64,000 nt of DNA from Dromaius novaehollandiae (lineage: Eukaryota > Chordata > Aves > Casuariiformes > Dromaiidae). A program made the translations under genes and the position numbers. The stretch spans positions 8,623,619 to 8,687,618 of the forward strand of contig NC_088105.1 in NCBI RefSeq assembly GCF_036370855.1. Reading direction: 5' to 3'. Shown here piece after piece: positions 39,901-54,900 of the stretch. The stretch's first letter is position 1; each line of letters starts with the position of its first letter. A model generated the notes under the pieces. The model saw only the letters and a list, made by a program, of their open reading frames with translations. It had not been told where the DNA came from and did not search any database.

Positions 39901-42900
39901 GAGCTTTTCTGCTGATTTTATTTATTTTAAAAAACCACAGCTTTCTGAGTTCAAAAGTCTTCTGGTCTTTTTTGGGGAGCTCATTTTACAGAGACAGTCC
40001 AGGCAGACCAAAGCTCTGTCCACCTTAAGATCCTGTCATACAGGGTGAAGAAGAGGTGAAGCCTCACCACAGCTCTGAACTGCCTACGTAAAAATCCCGA
40101 GTACCAAGCCAAGCCCCAAGCCAGGGCCCAAAGGAGCCAAAAGTCCATTTATTACCAATGAAGTACTTTATCTGTCATTAGTAAAATATGTCATATGTCA
40201 GCAAAAAGAGAGGGTATAAAAATTAGCATTAAAAAAAGGAATTCAGAACTAATCTCTGTAGGTGGGGTGACAAAAAGAAATACCTCTACAATATCACTTC
40301 TGTTACAAAACCTCTGGATGCTCTCGGCACAGCAAGACACCTCACTAACTCAATGCTTATTCTGAAAAACTTCTTTACAGCCCTTCCCAGACAGAGGCCT
40401 GTCGGCAGCGCAGACTCCAGCGGTGCGCACAGCTGGTTTCAACAGTCGGGGACAGCACATCAGGGCCTCTGCCATCGCTCTGCTGGGGGTACCGTGCACA
40501 GACAGCACAACCGGTCTGCTCACAGCCGCAGACTGTTCCCTGGCTACGTCCCGGACAGAGGCATCACCTCCATCTACTCCTCAAGGGAAGGGTGAGCAGG
40601 AGCAGCTGCATTCACATGCTGCAGTGATGGCAACCAAAGAGCAAACAGGGGCTTAATTGTACGTGTACAATATGTGCTGTGTGTGCAAAACTAATGGCAT
40701 GGAGGAAAAGGTCATGGGGACCCTGGGAAAAGTAATAGGTGGTTGTTCCAGAGTATTCCCTGAATTCAGTTGTTTTCCGAGAGGCTTGAACAAACAGGAA
40801 TTGCCCCGGTGGGATGACAAACTACTTACATGCCAGAAAGTGAACACTCTACCGCCATAGCACATTTTCCTGTTTTTCTTCTGGATTCTTAAGTAGCAAG
40901 GTGGTAAGGACAGAAATTCTCTAGGGCCTAATAGTATGGCAGAGCTCCCACAGCAGTCTCTTAAGAAAGATACTGATAAGATACTCTTCTCTACGACCTG
41001 GCTGTTTTTACAAAGCTCACAGGAACCTTCTATGCATCCAAGATCTCTACTTCTGTTGAACTGATTGGTTGAAAGTTAGTTACTGTGAGGACTGAATGGC
41101 TAAGCTGCACTTTCTGAAAAACACAAGCTAAACATTACCCAGTGTCTAAGAGGTTCCTTTAGTAAAGAAGCCATAAGAAACAAGATACTACTTGGCTGCA
41201 CGTGATCAAGAAAAGAGTCAAAATCTTTACCTTTTCACCAAAAACAAAAAAGGGCGACGGATACTTCATGTCCTGGCTGCTGAAAGGGCAGTTGACCGAT
41301 GACTTGTGGATAAGTGCGTTGCGCCCCTCCGTGGTTAGAATCTTCCTCTTCTCCTTGTGGTAGCAGACATTGGGGTAGACCCCAAAAGCGAGCAGGGAGA
41401 CTACGACATCCAAGTTGTTATCTGGTCCAGTGCTGTTAAAAGCCTGAGTCACCAGACATTCTGTTGACAGAGAACAGAAGACTGGCTAGCGTCCATGGGT
41501 CATGCAGGACATGTAGCACAGCAAAGCTGCTCAGGATCCTGGATCCAATCGTCTACAGATTCAATCGGACTGGTAGTTGGGCATCTGTCCTCAAAAGACC
41601 TCTGCACTCAAAGCATTTCAATACTACATTCGATTTGCAATTATGGAGAGCAAAAAGCTCAAAAATAAAACTAGAAAGAGATGTTTCAACCCTCCCCCCC
41701 ACCACCACCACCAGCTCTTCAAAAACAAGGGGAGAGAGGTTTGCCCGGAATCTGCTGCACCACAGTGTGTTTCCTGTCATCTGGTTTGGAGAGGTCTTTT
41801 GGGGAGGTCATAATGGATGTTTTTATTCATGTGGTTTGTTAAAAATCTCCCTGGAGTTTCTGGTGGCTTGTTTTTAGGTCATCTTGCCCAGAAATAAAGT
41901 TAAGGATAAATGCAGCGATGATTCTAACAGCATGGGGACGGGGGGGAGGGAAATTAAAGGAGTGTTAAAAACAGAAAAGGGTGGTGAACATGTGCCGAAT
42001 CCAACCAGGCGTTTAAGAGAACAAGCCTCTCGGGGATGTTAGGCAAATTCAGAACCTGACCATCTCGAAGAAATACTTCAAAAAGGCCTTTTTAGAAAAC
42101 TGAACATTTGCTGCGCTACCACAGATCTCTGCCACTGCACAAATCCAGAAGAGCGCAGGGCGCAGAGCACACTGTTTAGATCACACGGAGAGGCAGTACT
42201 GAGAGCGGCTGAATCCCTTAGGCTAATGGCAGAACTGGCCTGCAAATGCTCTATCAGCATGAAAAGAGGGGGGAGTGCAGCACTTACAGAGCACATTTAG
42301 GGGATGCAACAGATGAAGAAAAAATCAGGGAGGTAACTCTCTAAGGACAATTGCTGATAGATTTTTAATTCTGCAACCCTAACCTCAGCTTCCAAAAGCT
42401 CCCTATATTACACTGCAACCACCACAATTTCTCTGGTTTAGACAAGGAAAGAATGAGACAACACTAAAATTTCACCCGAATGCAGCTGTAAAAGAAGAAC
42501 AGCATTATGGGAAACCCGCTCATCCCCCAATGGAAAATGCAATTGTTAAATTACTATGTCCAACAGAATCACCTTCTGGGAAGCCACAATTAATAAGTAT
42601 ATCTTTCAGCTGGACTTTTGCTTCCCAAGTCATTCTAAGAGTAGACATGCTGAGTCTTTTGTGTTCACAGAATCTCATTTCTGCTTCTTCACCGCCCATT
42701 CTAAAACAGAAACAGATTAAATTAGACGTCTGTCCAAGAAAAGGAGAGGTGTGACAGTCCAGCCGTTCGAAGCAGCCACTGTCTAGTCAGGTCACAAAAC
42801 TGCGCACCCCACATGACTCATAACTTCTCAAATTCTATGGCAAGACAACATACCTTGCTTCATCCCAGGCTTGGAAGACTGAGAGCAGAGCAACATGATC

Positions 42901-45900
42901 TGAAAACCTGCTCCCAGCAAAATTCCTATGGACATAACCCAGCCGTTTGCCCTCGCTGATGAAAGGCTCAGGAAAGCAGGTGGCTGCAGAGATGGTACAA
43001 ACAGCATCTCCCACACTGAAACAGAAACCACAAAAGGAAGCAGGATGGCGTTTGCTCACAGTATTGCTGCCAGCAGCTGCTACAGCCTGTGGCTACAAGT
43101 AAAAACTTCCCACTTCAGGTTAGAGATCTTCGTAATTTGGCCCTTGTCTACTAGACTTCTTTATAGAAACACTTCCCAGAAAGGGGATGTTCAATCAGTT
43201 CAAATTCCAGCAGCTAACCTTCCCACAACAGCAAGTGTTCACAAGGCCTTTGTCCTCCTTCTTTCCCCTTCCCCCCAACCCAGACACAGCTCTTTCCACC
43301 ATCATCATCTGAGTAAAAAGACCCTGCGGCCATCACAATTGCAAACAACGGTTCTCTACTCCATTGAAGCAAAATCTTTGAATTCATTTTTCTTTTTATC
43401 AAGGTCTCAAATACCACATTTCTGCTACACTGAAGTACTTAAGAGTCCCACTCTTACTTCATAAATATTCAGTCTCTACTGGTCCCTTTCAGTTCCTCTG
43501 CATTTCATGAATATTTTATTCCCTCTACTAAAAGTTATTTATCCTCTACTTTCATGAATATTCAGTTTCCTATCCCCAGCAGTGGCACTCATTACTCATC
43601 TGGAGGCATTGTTTTTCCTCTTGTAGAGTGCATGCCTAGAGGCTCAGGAATTCAGAGAAACAGCAAAAAGACCACTAAGACTTCTAAACTTACTAAAAAA
43701 TACAGCCCATTATCATCATCTTGCCAAGACGAGGTTCAATGGGGAGTTTGGCTAGGATTCTTCCAAGAGGTGTCAACTCATCATTGGAATCCAGGGCATC
43801 AAGCTCTGAAACAAAATCTCCTATTATCAAAGATGGCTGTCTAATCCAATCAACCCTTAGATAAGAAATTCAGATTTTAATAATTGTGTTTAAACTTAAA
43901 TATAGCTGGTATTCCATATAATCTTCTTTACGATACTGCCATCCTGATTTTCAAAACCAGCCTAGGGTTAAACAAACTCATTTTATTTTATCCTTACAGA
44001 TACAGGTTTTACTACCTTCTCCACAACTAAAATAGTTAATATCTAATTCATGTACATATTTTTCTGTTTCGTTTAAGTTTAGTTTGCTTCTGTACAAACC
44101 ATTTAATGACGGTGAGTTCTACATGGGACAAAAGACAGAGAAAGGCCAGAAAAGCTGAAGACGCTATTCGACTTTATTTTAAAGTTTCTAAAACTCATCT
44201 AATCTTATCTGATTTCTGCCTCACAAAAATCAAAGCAGGCCTGTCACAGCCAACTGTAAAGTCCTCCTTGCAATTCCCAAATCACAGAGCCCCCAATCCA
44301 TCAAAAAGAAAACATTATCATTCTCCCACAAGGCTCTGCTGTTCAAAGGATTTGTTTGATTTTCTCTCCTTCCCCTACACAAACATTACCACCTGAGCTC
44401 ATCTGCTAAGCTGTTAAACCACTGCCAATAATAAAGTCAAGCAAGTGTCTGTTGCTATTTGCTGCAGAGACTGAAGGGCCTCATGAGTCATCATGAGTCA
44501 TCAAAGGGCCATTTGGTCATAACCATTAAAATTCTTTTCATAAAATTCAGTAGGTTTTTTTTTTTTTTTTAAGTTTGCATAATAAACAAAAATCATACAA
44601 ATGTGATTTTTTAAAATAGCCTTCTAAGAGATAAATGAAAAATGTAAATTTATACTTTGCATACTCCATTTACAGACTTAGGCATCATCTACTCTGGAAA
44701 TCTTTAACATAACTAGAGCTTTACTGTTGGAAAAAAACAAGTTTTAGTGCCTCGGCAATAAAACAGAAAAGTGAATAAAGAAAGAAAACTTCAGCTACTA
44801 TCAAATCCATTTTTGTTAATGTCTACTGAACTCAAATGCCTAAGGAATATTTTGAGTAAGACATTTCAACATCCTAAAAATTTAATACCAGTTATACACA
44901 AACACTGAAAACATCACAGGTCATCTAGGAAACAGAGGCACCTGTAGAAATGTCAATTTGTTGTTAATGCTTTTCCCTTTGCTTTTCATTTCTTATTAGC
45001 TGTGTAAAAAAGCACTAAGTTTTCAGATCATAATGTCATTAAACTTGAAGATGTATCTAACTATGTTTTTGATTCTGGTCTCCTCCATACACGAACAACA
45101 TAGTCTCTTTACACAAGTTCTTCATAACATCAACAACGAAATGAGTATTTCCGCTTTTACAAATGTTAAAAAATGCTGATCTAGGCACATTTGCAAAGCA
45201 TGCTGAGGTTGTAGATCAGTGCTTTAAACCCAGGGCATAAACTTAGGGCTCCTCTCTGATTCATTCTGTTCATACTCCAGCTAGTTCCTTGAAGAACCTG
45301 GGGAGACTGCTTAACCCCATCTCAGTTTCTCCTGTATTATGAGGATATTGATGGTTGCATATTAAGATACTGGGAGGTTAAATTCCTTCACAAAAGACTG
45401 AGATCTTGGGTTAGCAAACTGTAGAAAGCAGGAATTAGATCAGAAACTAGTAACCCCTCTTTTAGTAGTTCTGTAAATGCTTTAGGCACGGGACTGAGTC
45501 TTCATCATATAGAATTGTTACAGTCGGAAAACAGGAAGCTGGAAGCTAGTGCAGGTTGCTGGTAAAATAACAGGCCTAAAGTTTGAAAGCCCAAGTTTGT
45601 TAAAGGAATGACATTGTGTTTGGGAATTCAAATATTTCTTCAGCTGCAAGAAGACACTGCGCAATGCGCCCAGGAAACACCTTGCTTCTACTTGAACAAA
45701 CAGTCTGAAAGGGAGATGTTAAACCAGTTTGTAAGTGATCATTATATGTGGGCGGTCACTTAGAGGCTGCTTCATCAACACACAACCTTGCGGACAAACA
45801 ACGGTACCTCTCAGTGTGTGTTCTGCTTCAATCACTGCATCCAAAGGTGGCGGCTCTATGGCTTTGGCCAAAAACTGACCAATCCCGCCCAGCCGCAGTA

Positions 45901-48900
45901 ATTTGATGCTCAAAGCAATTTCATGAAGTGGCGTTCGAAACATTTCAGGTGTCATATGAGTTTCAAGTCTGGAACGAGAAGAAAACAAAAGAGCCCACGT
46001 TTTTCTGAACATAAGCTTTGATCAACATCATAGATCATTCCATCAGTGTAAACTATCAACTTCCAGAGCAAATACTGTCTCCCAGCCAATCCACCAACCT
46101 ATCCCCACTGTGCTCCTCTGACTTAGGCAGTTCTAACAGTATGTATCTTCCATTCTTTGAAATTCTCTCCCCAGGGTATATTTACAACAGAAAGGCACAG
46201 CTGGTACGGCCCTCACATTACCAGGACCCAGTGTGGTTTGTAGCATGAGCTGAACAGAGAGTTTGCATGGCTGCAGCCCCCAGATCCGCAGCATGGCTCT
46301 GTCCAGCCCCGTTCTTGCCTCTTTACAACTATCCCCTGTATTGCTAAGACAAGTCTTCCGTTCGCAAGACAGACAACCTGCTTCCAGCCTGCCTCACATT
46401 ATCACTTCCCTACTTGCTATTCTATCACCTCTGTACCACCCAACTCCACCTGTGGGTGCCACCGGGATTTCTGAGAAGAGTATTTTTGACACTGTTTCCA
46501 GAAGTGTTTTTCTGGTAGCAAAAAGACCTGATGGAACGAGATAGGGCATTTGCATCTATCTCTGGGGAAGTATTTTCAGTCATCATTTAGCTCACTGGTT
46601 GAAACATAACTCCTAGAAATGCTTCCACTGTTAAGTAACAACTGGAGAAAGTTTCAAAACACCTTGAACAGATTTCCATCTAGTTGGTATCCTTCTAGGC
46701 ACTTTCTAGGCACTATGGATCTCAGACATTTTGTTTCTCTGTTCTTTGCAGGAAGCTGAACACAAGATCATTAAGTTCCACAACTACTTCAGGAGCCTAA
46801 AATCAGTTCACTGTCAAACATTCTTAATCAAAATCACTATACATCATACTACACGGCAAATCCAAATAACAAATGTTAGCAACTTCAAGTTAAGTTTTTG
46901 ATGAAATGATGCTTCCAGAGGTAACAAAGTTGAACACTGAAATACAGTTATGCTGTAACGGCTATCTAAAATAGGTGCACTGAATGTTTCCAGAGGGAGA
47001 CGAAATACTGAATGGGTGTGAAGCGGTGTAGGCTCCTACAATCGGCAGCAGGATTTCCATGGCTTTAGTTACTGGGAAACAGTTTGGAAGATAGAAGAGG
47101 TCAAAGTTTCAGCAGCAGGGAAGTTGCTAGAGCAGCAGCTGGGCAGCAAGAACAGGTTTCTTGCCCACAGAACTGATGGAGGGAAAAGTAACATCCGTCT
47201 TCTCTGCTTTTTACCATCTTGCCCGCTTCAGAGAGGTGACAGAATTGCCTGTATGGGAAGATGCCAGGCACCTGCAATTTTTCAAGGTATGATACTAGAG
47301 CCTTAGCCTCATTCCAAAGCCCTTTTCTGCCTTGCCTCAATTCCCAAGCAGTATTATTTTCCTCCGAGAGGTTCTACAGTTTGCAGTAAAGTTCCTAATA
47401 GTTATATCATGACCTATCTGTCCACCTCCTTCTAAGGGTAAAGGCATATAAATATATGTATTTTAGATATTTTTTTAAAGCAAAAAAAAGGGATACCCAA
47501 GAATCACAGTGTGAACTGACTTCATGCATTTCCTCTCTGTGCTTCCTCAATTTATTTTCCCACTTCATCAGAAGTAGCACACAGTTGTTCTCAGAGGACT
47601 CTCAAAGGTTATTTTCTTTCAGAAAGGGCAGTCTCACCTTTCAAAGCGAGCTCTACTGCACAAATGAAAACAAAATCCAGCACGCACACGGCCAGCTCTC
47701 CCTTTCCGCTGCTCCAAATTAGTTTTGGATGCCCAGACTGTGGCATAGTTTGTCATGTTATTGTGAGCAGTGAACAGCTTCACTTTTTGTCTGTTGCAGA
47801 AAAAAAATGTAAGATCAGACATTCTTCATCTTCAGTCCTGCCAAATCAGTTCTCTTATTCTATTCCTTGCAGCCACACTGCTGTTTAGAACAAACCATCC
47901 CTGTCTGACTAACCAACCTTTGGCTAGTTAGCCATCTAGCTAAACCATCATATTCTTCTTCATGAAGCAATGTCCCTAGCTATATATAGAATTAAGTTTT
48001 CACAAACGTCTCAAAAGCTTAACATTTTCATGCAGTTAGTGAGATTCCTATGTGCAAGTTGGTTATAGAACATACACAGAGAGACAGGATCCAAAACAGA
48101 CGCCAAGAATTTTCATACTTTCCTTCCAGTTATATACATCATTTGTAATATTCACTAGGCAGACGGCATATTTCAAACACGCTCTGAGACCCCATGACAC
48201 CTCACGTGAATAGTAGCAGCGTGAATGCAGCTGACCAAAAACAGCCTACTGAAATGCCAGTGTGGTTTGTAACTGTGTTAAACAGCTAAAGACAATGCAG
48301 ATTTGTCTTGAGTGAGCTAGAGCACTCCAATTCAGCTCTGTGACTAGGGGAACACAAGGCAGCTCTGTCCATCCAAAAAAACCTTATGTGCATTCCAAAG
48401 AACAGGATTTACCAAACAAAAAGCTACTTCATGAACTCACTTGCAGGAGTCTATAACATAGACCACATCATTGATGGTAATGCTAGTCTCAGCAATGTTG
48501 GTAGATAAAATAACCTATGAAAACAGGAAATGCATATTTAAATATATTTGCTCTGAAAAAGTTCACATTGGACTGCAAGATAAAATACATTGCTTTCTGC
48601 AGGATAACATACATAACCTCAACAAAAAAAAGTCAGCAATACACTCCATAAGAGCGCAACAGAGCAAAGTATGTTACACTCCACACCTAAAAGGCTCTCA
48701 TACCTTGGTTATTCCAGGAGGCACAGGGTCAAACACGCGACGCTGTTCCTCACGAGGAATTTGCGAATGAAGAGGTAAAATTCTATACTGGCGGCCTCCT
48801 ACAACATGAATACAAAAAGGTCAGTAACTATTACTGTGCAATTCCCCTTTCTTCTCTGCACAACATGACCATTTCTACCCATTCATTCTCATGTCCCTGT

Positions 48901-51900
48901 ACAAACCAATCACAGCTCTCTAAACCACTCATCCAGCTCCCACTTTTACACACAAGTCAGCCTTGCTTTTGGAAAACTAGATGAAATATAATAGAATACA
49001 GTTGCTTGTACCAAAGCGTGGATTCATTTCTAGATGCTTCTGCATTGTATATATCAAGTTCCAGCCAGGCAAAAAAACAAGTACAGCTCCTGGGACGTTC
49101 AGAGTCTCAATATACATTAGCAGGGCCTCAATGAGTTCAAAAGGAGTTTCCTTCTCATTCAGCTGAGCCATGGAGCGCTTTGTTTCTGGGCCGTATTCAT
49201 CACTACAAATAAGGTTGCAATTGGCCTACAAAGGAAAAAAAAACCAACAACAAATGAATTGATGAATTTACTCCACCTCTGGAGACTGGCTGGCCTGGCA
49301 AATAGAAAAATGAGATGGGTGGATGGGGAAGATCATCTCGGGCACAGCTCACAGAGTGGTTCCCAATAAGCTGGTAGTCCTACTTCCCAGCTTTCTAGTA
49401 CAAGAACGCAATTGTAACTCAAAACAGGTTAGCAGTGGGAAACTATCAAACTAATTTAACTTCCACTTTTTCACCTCTAGAAGCATTTCAGTTCTATTTT
49501 TAAAGAGAAGTGGGATGACAAAACACGAGAATTTTAGCTTCAACAAAAAAGAAACTTCTCAGGTTACAGGGGCATTCAGAAAATTCAATTCTGTTTCTGA
49601 AGGTAACGGCAATTTCAGATATTAGAAATTTGAAAGCTGCTAAAAATGCTTATGTTCAACAATAGTTTACCTTTAGCCTTTACCTGCTACTCCATTACTG
49701 GAGCAATGTATTTCCTCCTTTGTATCACCCAGTAACATCCCCAATAAATTTTCGCTTATTAACAAACTTGATCAATTAGCCCTTATTACAGTGATCCTTG
49801 TTAAACAATGCTTTTTCGAAAACACTTTTTAATCTTGCATGATTAGAAAACAAAAGTACAACAACATGTGCCTTACACTACAGCTACAGCCCTAACGGGC
49901 ACTTAATTTTTAATACTGAAAAGTCAAACATACATCATCATCTTCACCACCTTCTTCATCCTTCTCTTTCTTCTTCTTATCCTTTGATGGAGGAACGAAC
50001 TGAGTCATTTGAATGCAGTCTTCCAGGAAATATTCTGCAAGGACAGACAAGTCACTGCTTGTCAAGGGTGACCACTATAAGGCTGAAGAAAGGAACACAA
50101 CTCTTTTTATCATCCTTTGAGATTCCTCCTAGACGTGACAACAATATTGCAGAATACTGGTTTTAGAGCATGAAGCCAAGACTGAAGAAAACTCTTTGAC
50201 TGTAAGCTAGGATATGAGAATCCTTCCCATCGCACTCCCCTATTCCATATACTTCCATGTAACTTTTACTGCTTTTTTTAATACTGGCTCATTTAAAGCT
50301 ACTTCCTTAGTTCCTAATAATACAGACAACTGATCTGAAACATCACTACCTGGCTATCACTATTCTCACCCTCCAAGGGAAAACACCCAAGCGGTGGTGG
50401 ATTTTCTTTTGCTTTAAATTAAACGGTGTTGTGAAATCATTTATCATTATTGTCTTCTTTGCCAGCCAGGTGTAAACTATATCTGTAAGACACAAGGCAA
50501 TCTAAATAAAATGCATATCCTGCTGTCCCATATGCCTGCATATGACTTAATAAAAATAAAAGCACTTATAAAAAAATTATAAAAAAAGGCTCAACCAGTG
50601 ATTTACCTTGAACAGGGAAGGTTCTGCCAAAGACCTCAATGATAGGACAGTTGAAGAAGTATTCACAGAACATACTAGTATCGATGGTGGCAGACATGAG
50701 GATAACCCTGATCTCAGGATATGCCTGAACTACATCTCTCAGCACCACCAAAAGAAAGTCAGTCTGTGTAAAAAGAGAATAAGAGCTTCATTAATTTCCT
50801 ACCCGTAAAAAGAAAGCTTCCAAAAAGACCAGAAAGAACTACACGGATGTGCAAACTTATCAAGCAGCAGTATGGCTGGACGAGAGAAGCAAATTGTCAC
50901 AAATATATCCCATAACCAGAAACAGCTCTAAGTGTGCGGTAGTGCAATTCTTGGGATAAAAGAATTTTAAGAATTCCAATGCAAAGAGGAGTTTATTCTT
51001 TTATCAGAATTGAAGGAACTCAAGAAAAGCCTTCAAAAATAACTTTGTTCCTAACAAAACATGGCAACCTAAAGTCTTTTTAAACTTGGTTTATATATAA
51101 AGTAGTTATAGTTCAAAAATAAATAAGAATGACTTGGTGCAATTGTATGCAAAGCTTTGCAGTTCTGTTCAAACATGACATTTATTTAGTTTTGTCCTCC
51201 AGTTAGGTAGGCCCTTATTGCAACAGATAAAATTCCATTATCCCATGAAATTGGAAAATTTATACAACACATCATTAATATAATCTTAATAGATGAAGAG
51301 ATGGGTCAGAAAAATTTGCGTTGCAATTCCATTCAAATGAGTCCCCAGATCCTGTCAAAGCAAGCCTAAGCTTCATGGAAGGATTTAATAGTTTCTCTCA
51401 CTCTTGGCGTGGCAAAGTTGAAAGATATTCGGAAGAATCAAGGGGACTGCAACAGTCTCCAATTTCTTAAATTAAATGCAATCTCCCCCAGGTCTGTTTT
51501 CGACCTGTTGCTTTTTGTTTGTGTCAGAACCAAATTTAGTTAAGGATATTACCATCTAGATGGCACCTTCTGTAAATACTACTGCTGTACCATTAAAATA
51601 ATACAAAACTGTCAGTAGAAAAAGTGGTGCAAAAAAACAGTGGAAAAAAAATTCACCATTATTTGTTCCCTGAACCAATCTTGACTCTTACATTCAGTGA
51701 TATCCCACTTTTGAACAGAAAGTACTAGTATGATGCCCTTCTATTTTCCAGAAAGTATCAGGATATAGGAGATCCTAATGGGCAAAAGCGATAGGATAGC
51801 AAGAAAGCCTAAGTTCTTGATCTTCTGATGAGATGAGAAGTAATTAAGAGAAGAATTTTTAAAATCTCATTACAGATAGAAGACTTGCATATATGGCATC

Positions 51901-54900
51901 CAGCAAAATGCACTATTTCCTTCTACATGTGCACAATTACACAGGAACACATACAAAAGTTAAATAGCACAGAAGCACAGAGAGAAATATGATCAAAATC
52001 ATGAGGTAACTCACATTAATATCTCTCTCATGAATCTCATCAACAATAACATGACTAATGCCACGGATCCCAGCCTCCAGCTTTCTCAGAAGAACACCTT
52101 AAGCAGATATAATATTTAGATGTTAACGTAGGAACAGCTCAATTCTTTAATTTCAGATAAAACATCGAGAACAGTTGCACTGTTTTTTTAAAAAAAAAAA
52201 ACAACTAAGAAATACGCCAACTGTCCAACACATTTTACTACCCACTACCCCATCTCTATCCCCCACGCTTTCATCTGTACCTGCAACAGGAGGGTACAAA
52301 GTGTTACTACTAGAGAGATTAATTCTTCTTTCCCACCCATTACCGCTTCCCTTTCTGTCTTCTTCTAAGAACAAACAACATATAGCAATTTCATCTCCTT
52401 AAGTGATTATGAGAGTCATATTAGATCCGTATTTATTAGCAAACTTCCAGTGAGCTGAAAACCAAGCTGAACCATCTTCATCCTTCCTTGCCAGAACAGC
52501 ATATTAGAAAACTACTTCTAACCAAAAAAAATGTTTACATCTTTTACATAGATTTTCTGAAAAAAATTAATCTAATCGTGTTTCCACTTTTGCTGCTAGC
52601 TCAAGGACTTCAGAGTCATAAGTAATCATCTCCATACATAAAAAAAACAATACAGACCTACAGTGCAGAACATCACACTGGCATGTGGCCGAGGAAGCAC
52701 AGATTCAAATCGTACGCTGTACCCACAGCTTTGCCCAGGTTGTTCTCCTCGCTCGTATGACACACGTTCTGCCACAGAAACCGCACTAATTCTCCGAGGC
52801 TGTGGGATGAAACAGTTTTTCCACAACTTCATGATGAAGTTTTATTAGCTTACCAGAACACCACCACAAGCACAAAAATAAATCATAAAAATTACAGGTG
52901 CCCTTTCCTAAGATTTCTTTATACAATAGTCATTACAACTCTAATATCTTAACAGCAAGCTTTTTTCTTCTGAAATGGTTGATTATGCACATGCAATTAC
53001 AGAGGAAGGATATAAGGATATATGGAAACTACCACCTGGCATTTGCTGAATTCTTTCCCCTCAAAGGGCCAATAATTTTTCACGAGGGCAAGGTACCAGC
53101 CAGAGTATCTGATCCTATCCAGCGTATGTGAAAAAATAACACTTCAAATGAAGATGTATATGATGCTGAGGTTTCTCATATGTACTGTTCTCCCAAGTCC
53201 TATCTGATAATGAAACAACACAAACCATTAGAAAGTACTACAGGGAGCAACGGCATTAATGTCACGGTGAAGTAAAACTCCTGACTCCTACATGCACCAG
53301 CGAGAATCTGGCTTCTTCAAGCTTGTATGAATGATGCCTGTGATGATGATTAGATTTCTCAGCACATCCCAATAGATCATTTCTAGTATCCAGTCATGAA
53401 ACTTAAGCAGTTGCATTTGTGACGTACTCCTTACCTGTGTCACTACTATATTGCATTCTGCAGCTCTGTTGCTCTTGATATATTCATCCAGTATGTATTG
53501 TGGAACTTGTGTGGTTTTGCCACAACCCGTGGCACCACGAATTACAACCACAGAATTGTGGCGGATTGCATCCAGAATTTCGTTTTCAAAATTCTTCACA
53601 GGCAGAGCCTCCCTCTCTTGTAGTATCTGGGGTGGGAGGGGAAAAGCACATTTCCAGTCACGTCCAAATATCAACCTGTTCTGCTCCACGTGCTTAATTC
53701 CTCTCGATCCTCTACAGAGATTTCACTTACTCAAAGGAAAAACTTATCACACAAGCTACGGGTTGCTCTAACTAGACTCTTAAAACAGCGGCAACACATT
53801 TCCCACACCCATCCCAGCTTTTACTTAACCCACAGTAGCATCCCGTACTTCTGAAAACTCGGCATATATTACTACTGAAATCCACAACGCTCTGCACTGT
53901 GTGTATTACATTCAACCTCTTTTGGAAGAGAACAAGACCAGCGCAAGCATGCCAAATTACAGGAAGAGCACTTACCCTTTGTAATTCTTGATCTTGCTCC
54001 AAACGGTATACAAAATCACTTTTCAAATCCATGCTTATTTGCTCTGGAGTAGCCTGCAAAGTAAACACAGTGTTTGGAGACTTGTTGATGCTCTATTTAA
54101 TCGTATCATAACTTTTTTATAAAATCAGTCGCACCAATGTAACAATTCCAAATATCAATAAAGGATCGTGTCCCACATAATGCCCTAAAATGAGTTAGGC
54201 AGATGAGCTGTCCTCTTCCATTCATTAGTGTGTTGAAATTAAATGGCCATCCCTGGAAGTCTTTCAGAAAGACCCCACAAACTGAAAAAGCCAGTGAGAT
54301 ACTCGGATGACCACTGTGACAGCAGGGTTTTTTTTAAGTAAGGAATAAGATAACGGAAGTACATCACTACTCACACAACAGTAGCTAAAAGGGAAAACTC
54401 ATCAGAGAGAGAAATTTATCAGATAAATCTTATAATTCAACTAAGAAAGAATTTTAAAGAACTTTTCACATTTGCTACCAAAGGGCTAACTTGTTTTACT
54501 GAAAGGAAGTTAGCTGCACCATAACTAGCAAATAGAAATCCTAATGAGACGTAAAGCTAGCTCACTTTGCAATGTCAGTAAATATATTCATTATGCATTT
54601 TAAATAACAACTCACAGTTTTAGTAAGCTCAATTTTTTTTTTAATCAAAACGTAAATGAACAACGTTAAACAAAAGTCATTCACAGAAAAACTGCAGAGG
54701 AAAAAAGTATTAAATTGTTATTTTGGTTATAAGCTCTCTGCTCCCCTATAGTAGGAAACTGAAGTTCCTGCCCTGAGAATCTTTGCTGACTAGGTTATGC
54801 TGGTGGCCAAATTCAGCCTGCGGTACTTGATGACATACTATTTCTTCTCTTATTCCTCACTTTATGATACCAGATGGCTGTTTTTTATCATCCTGTGGTG

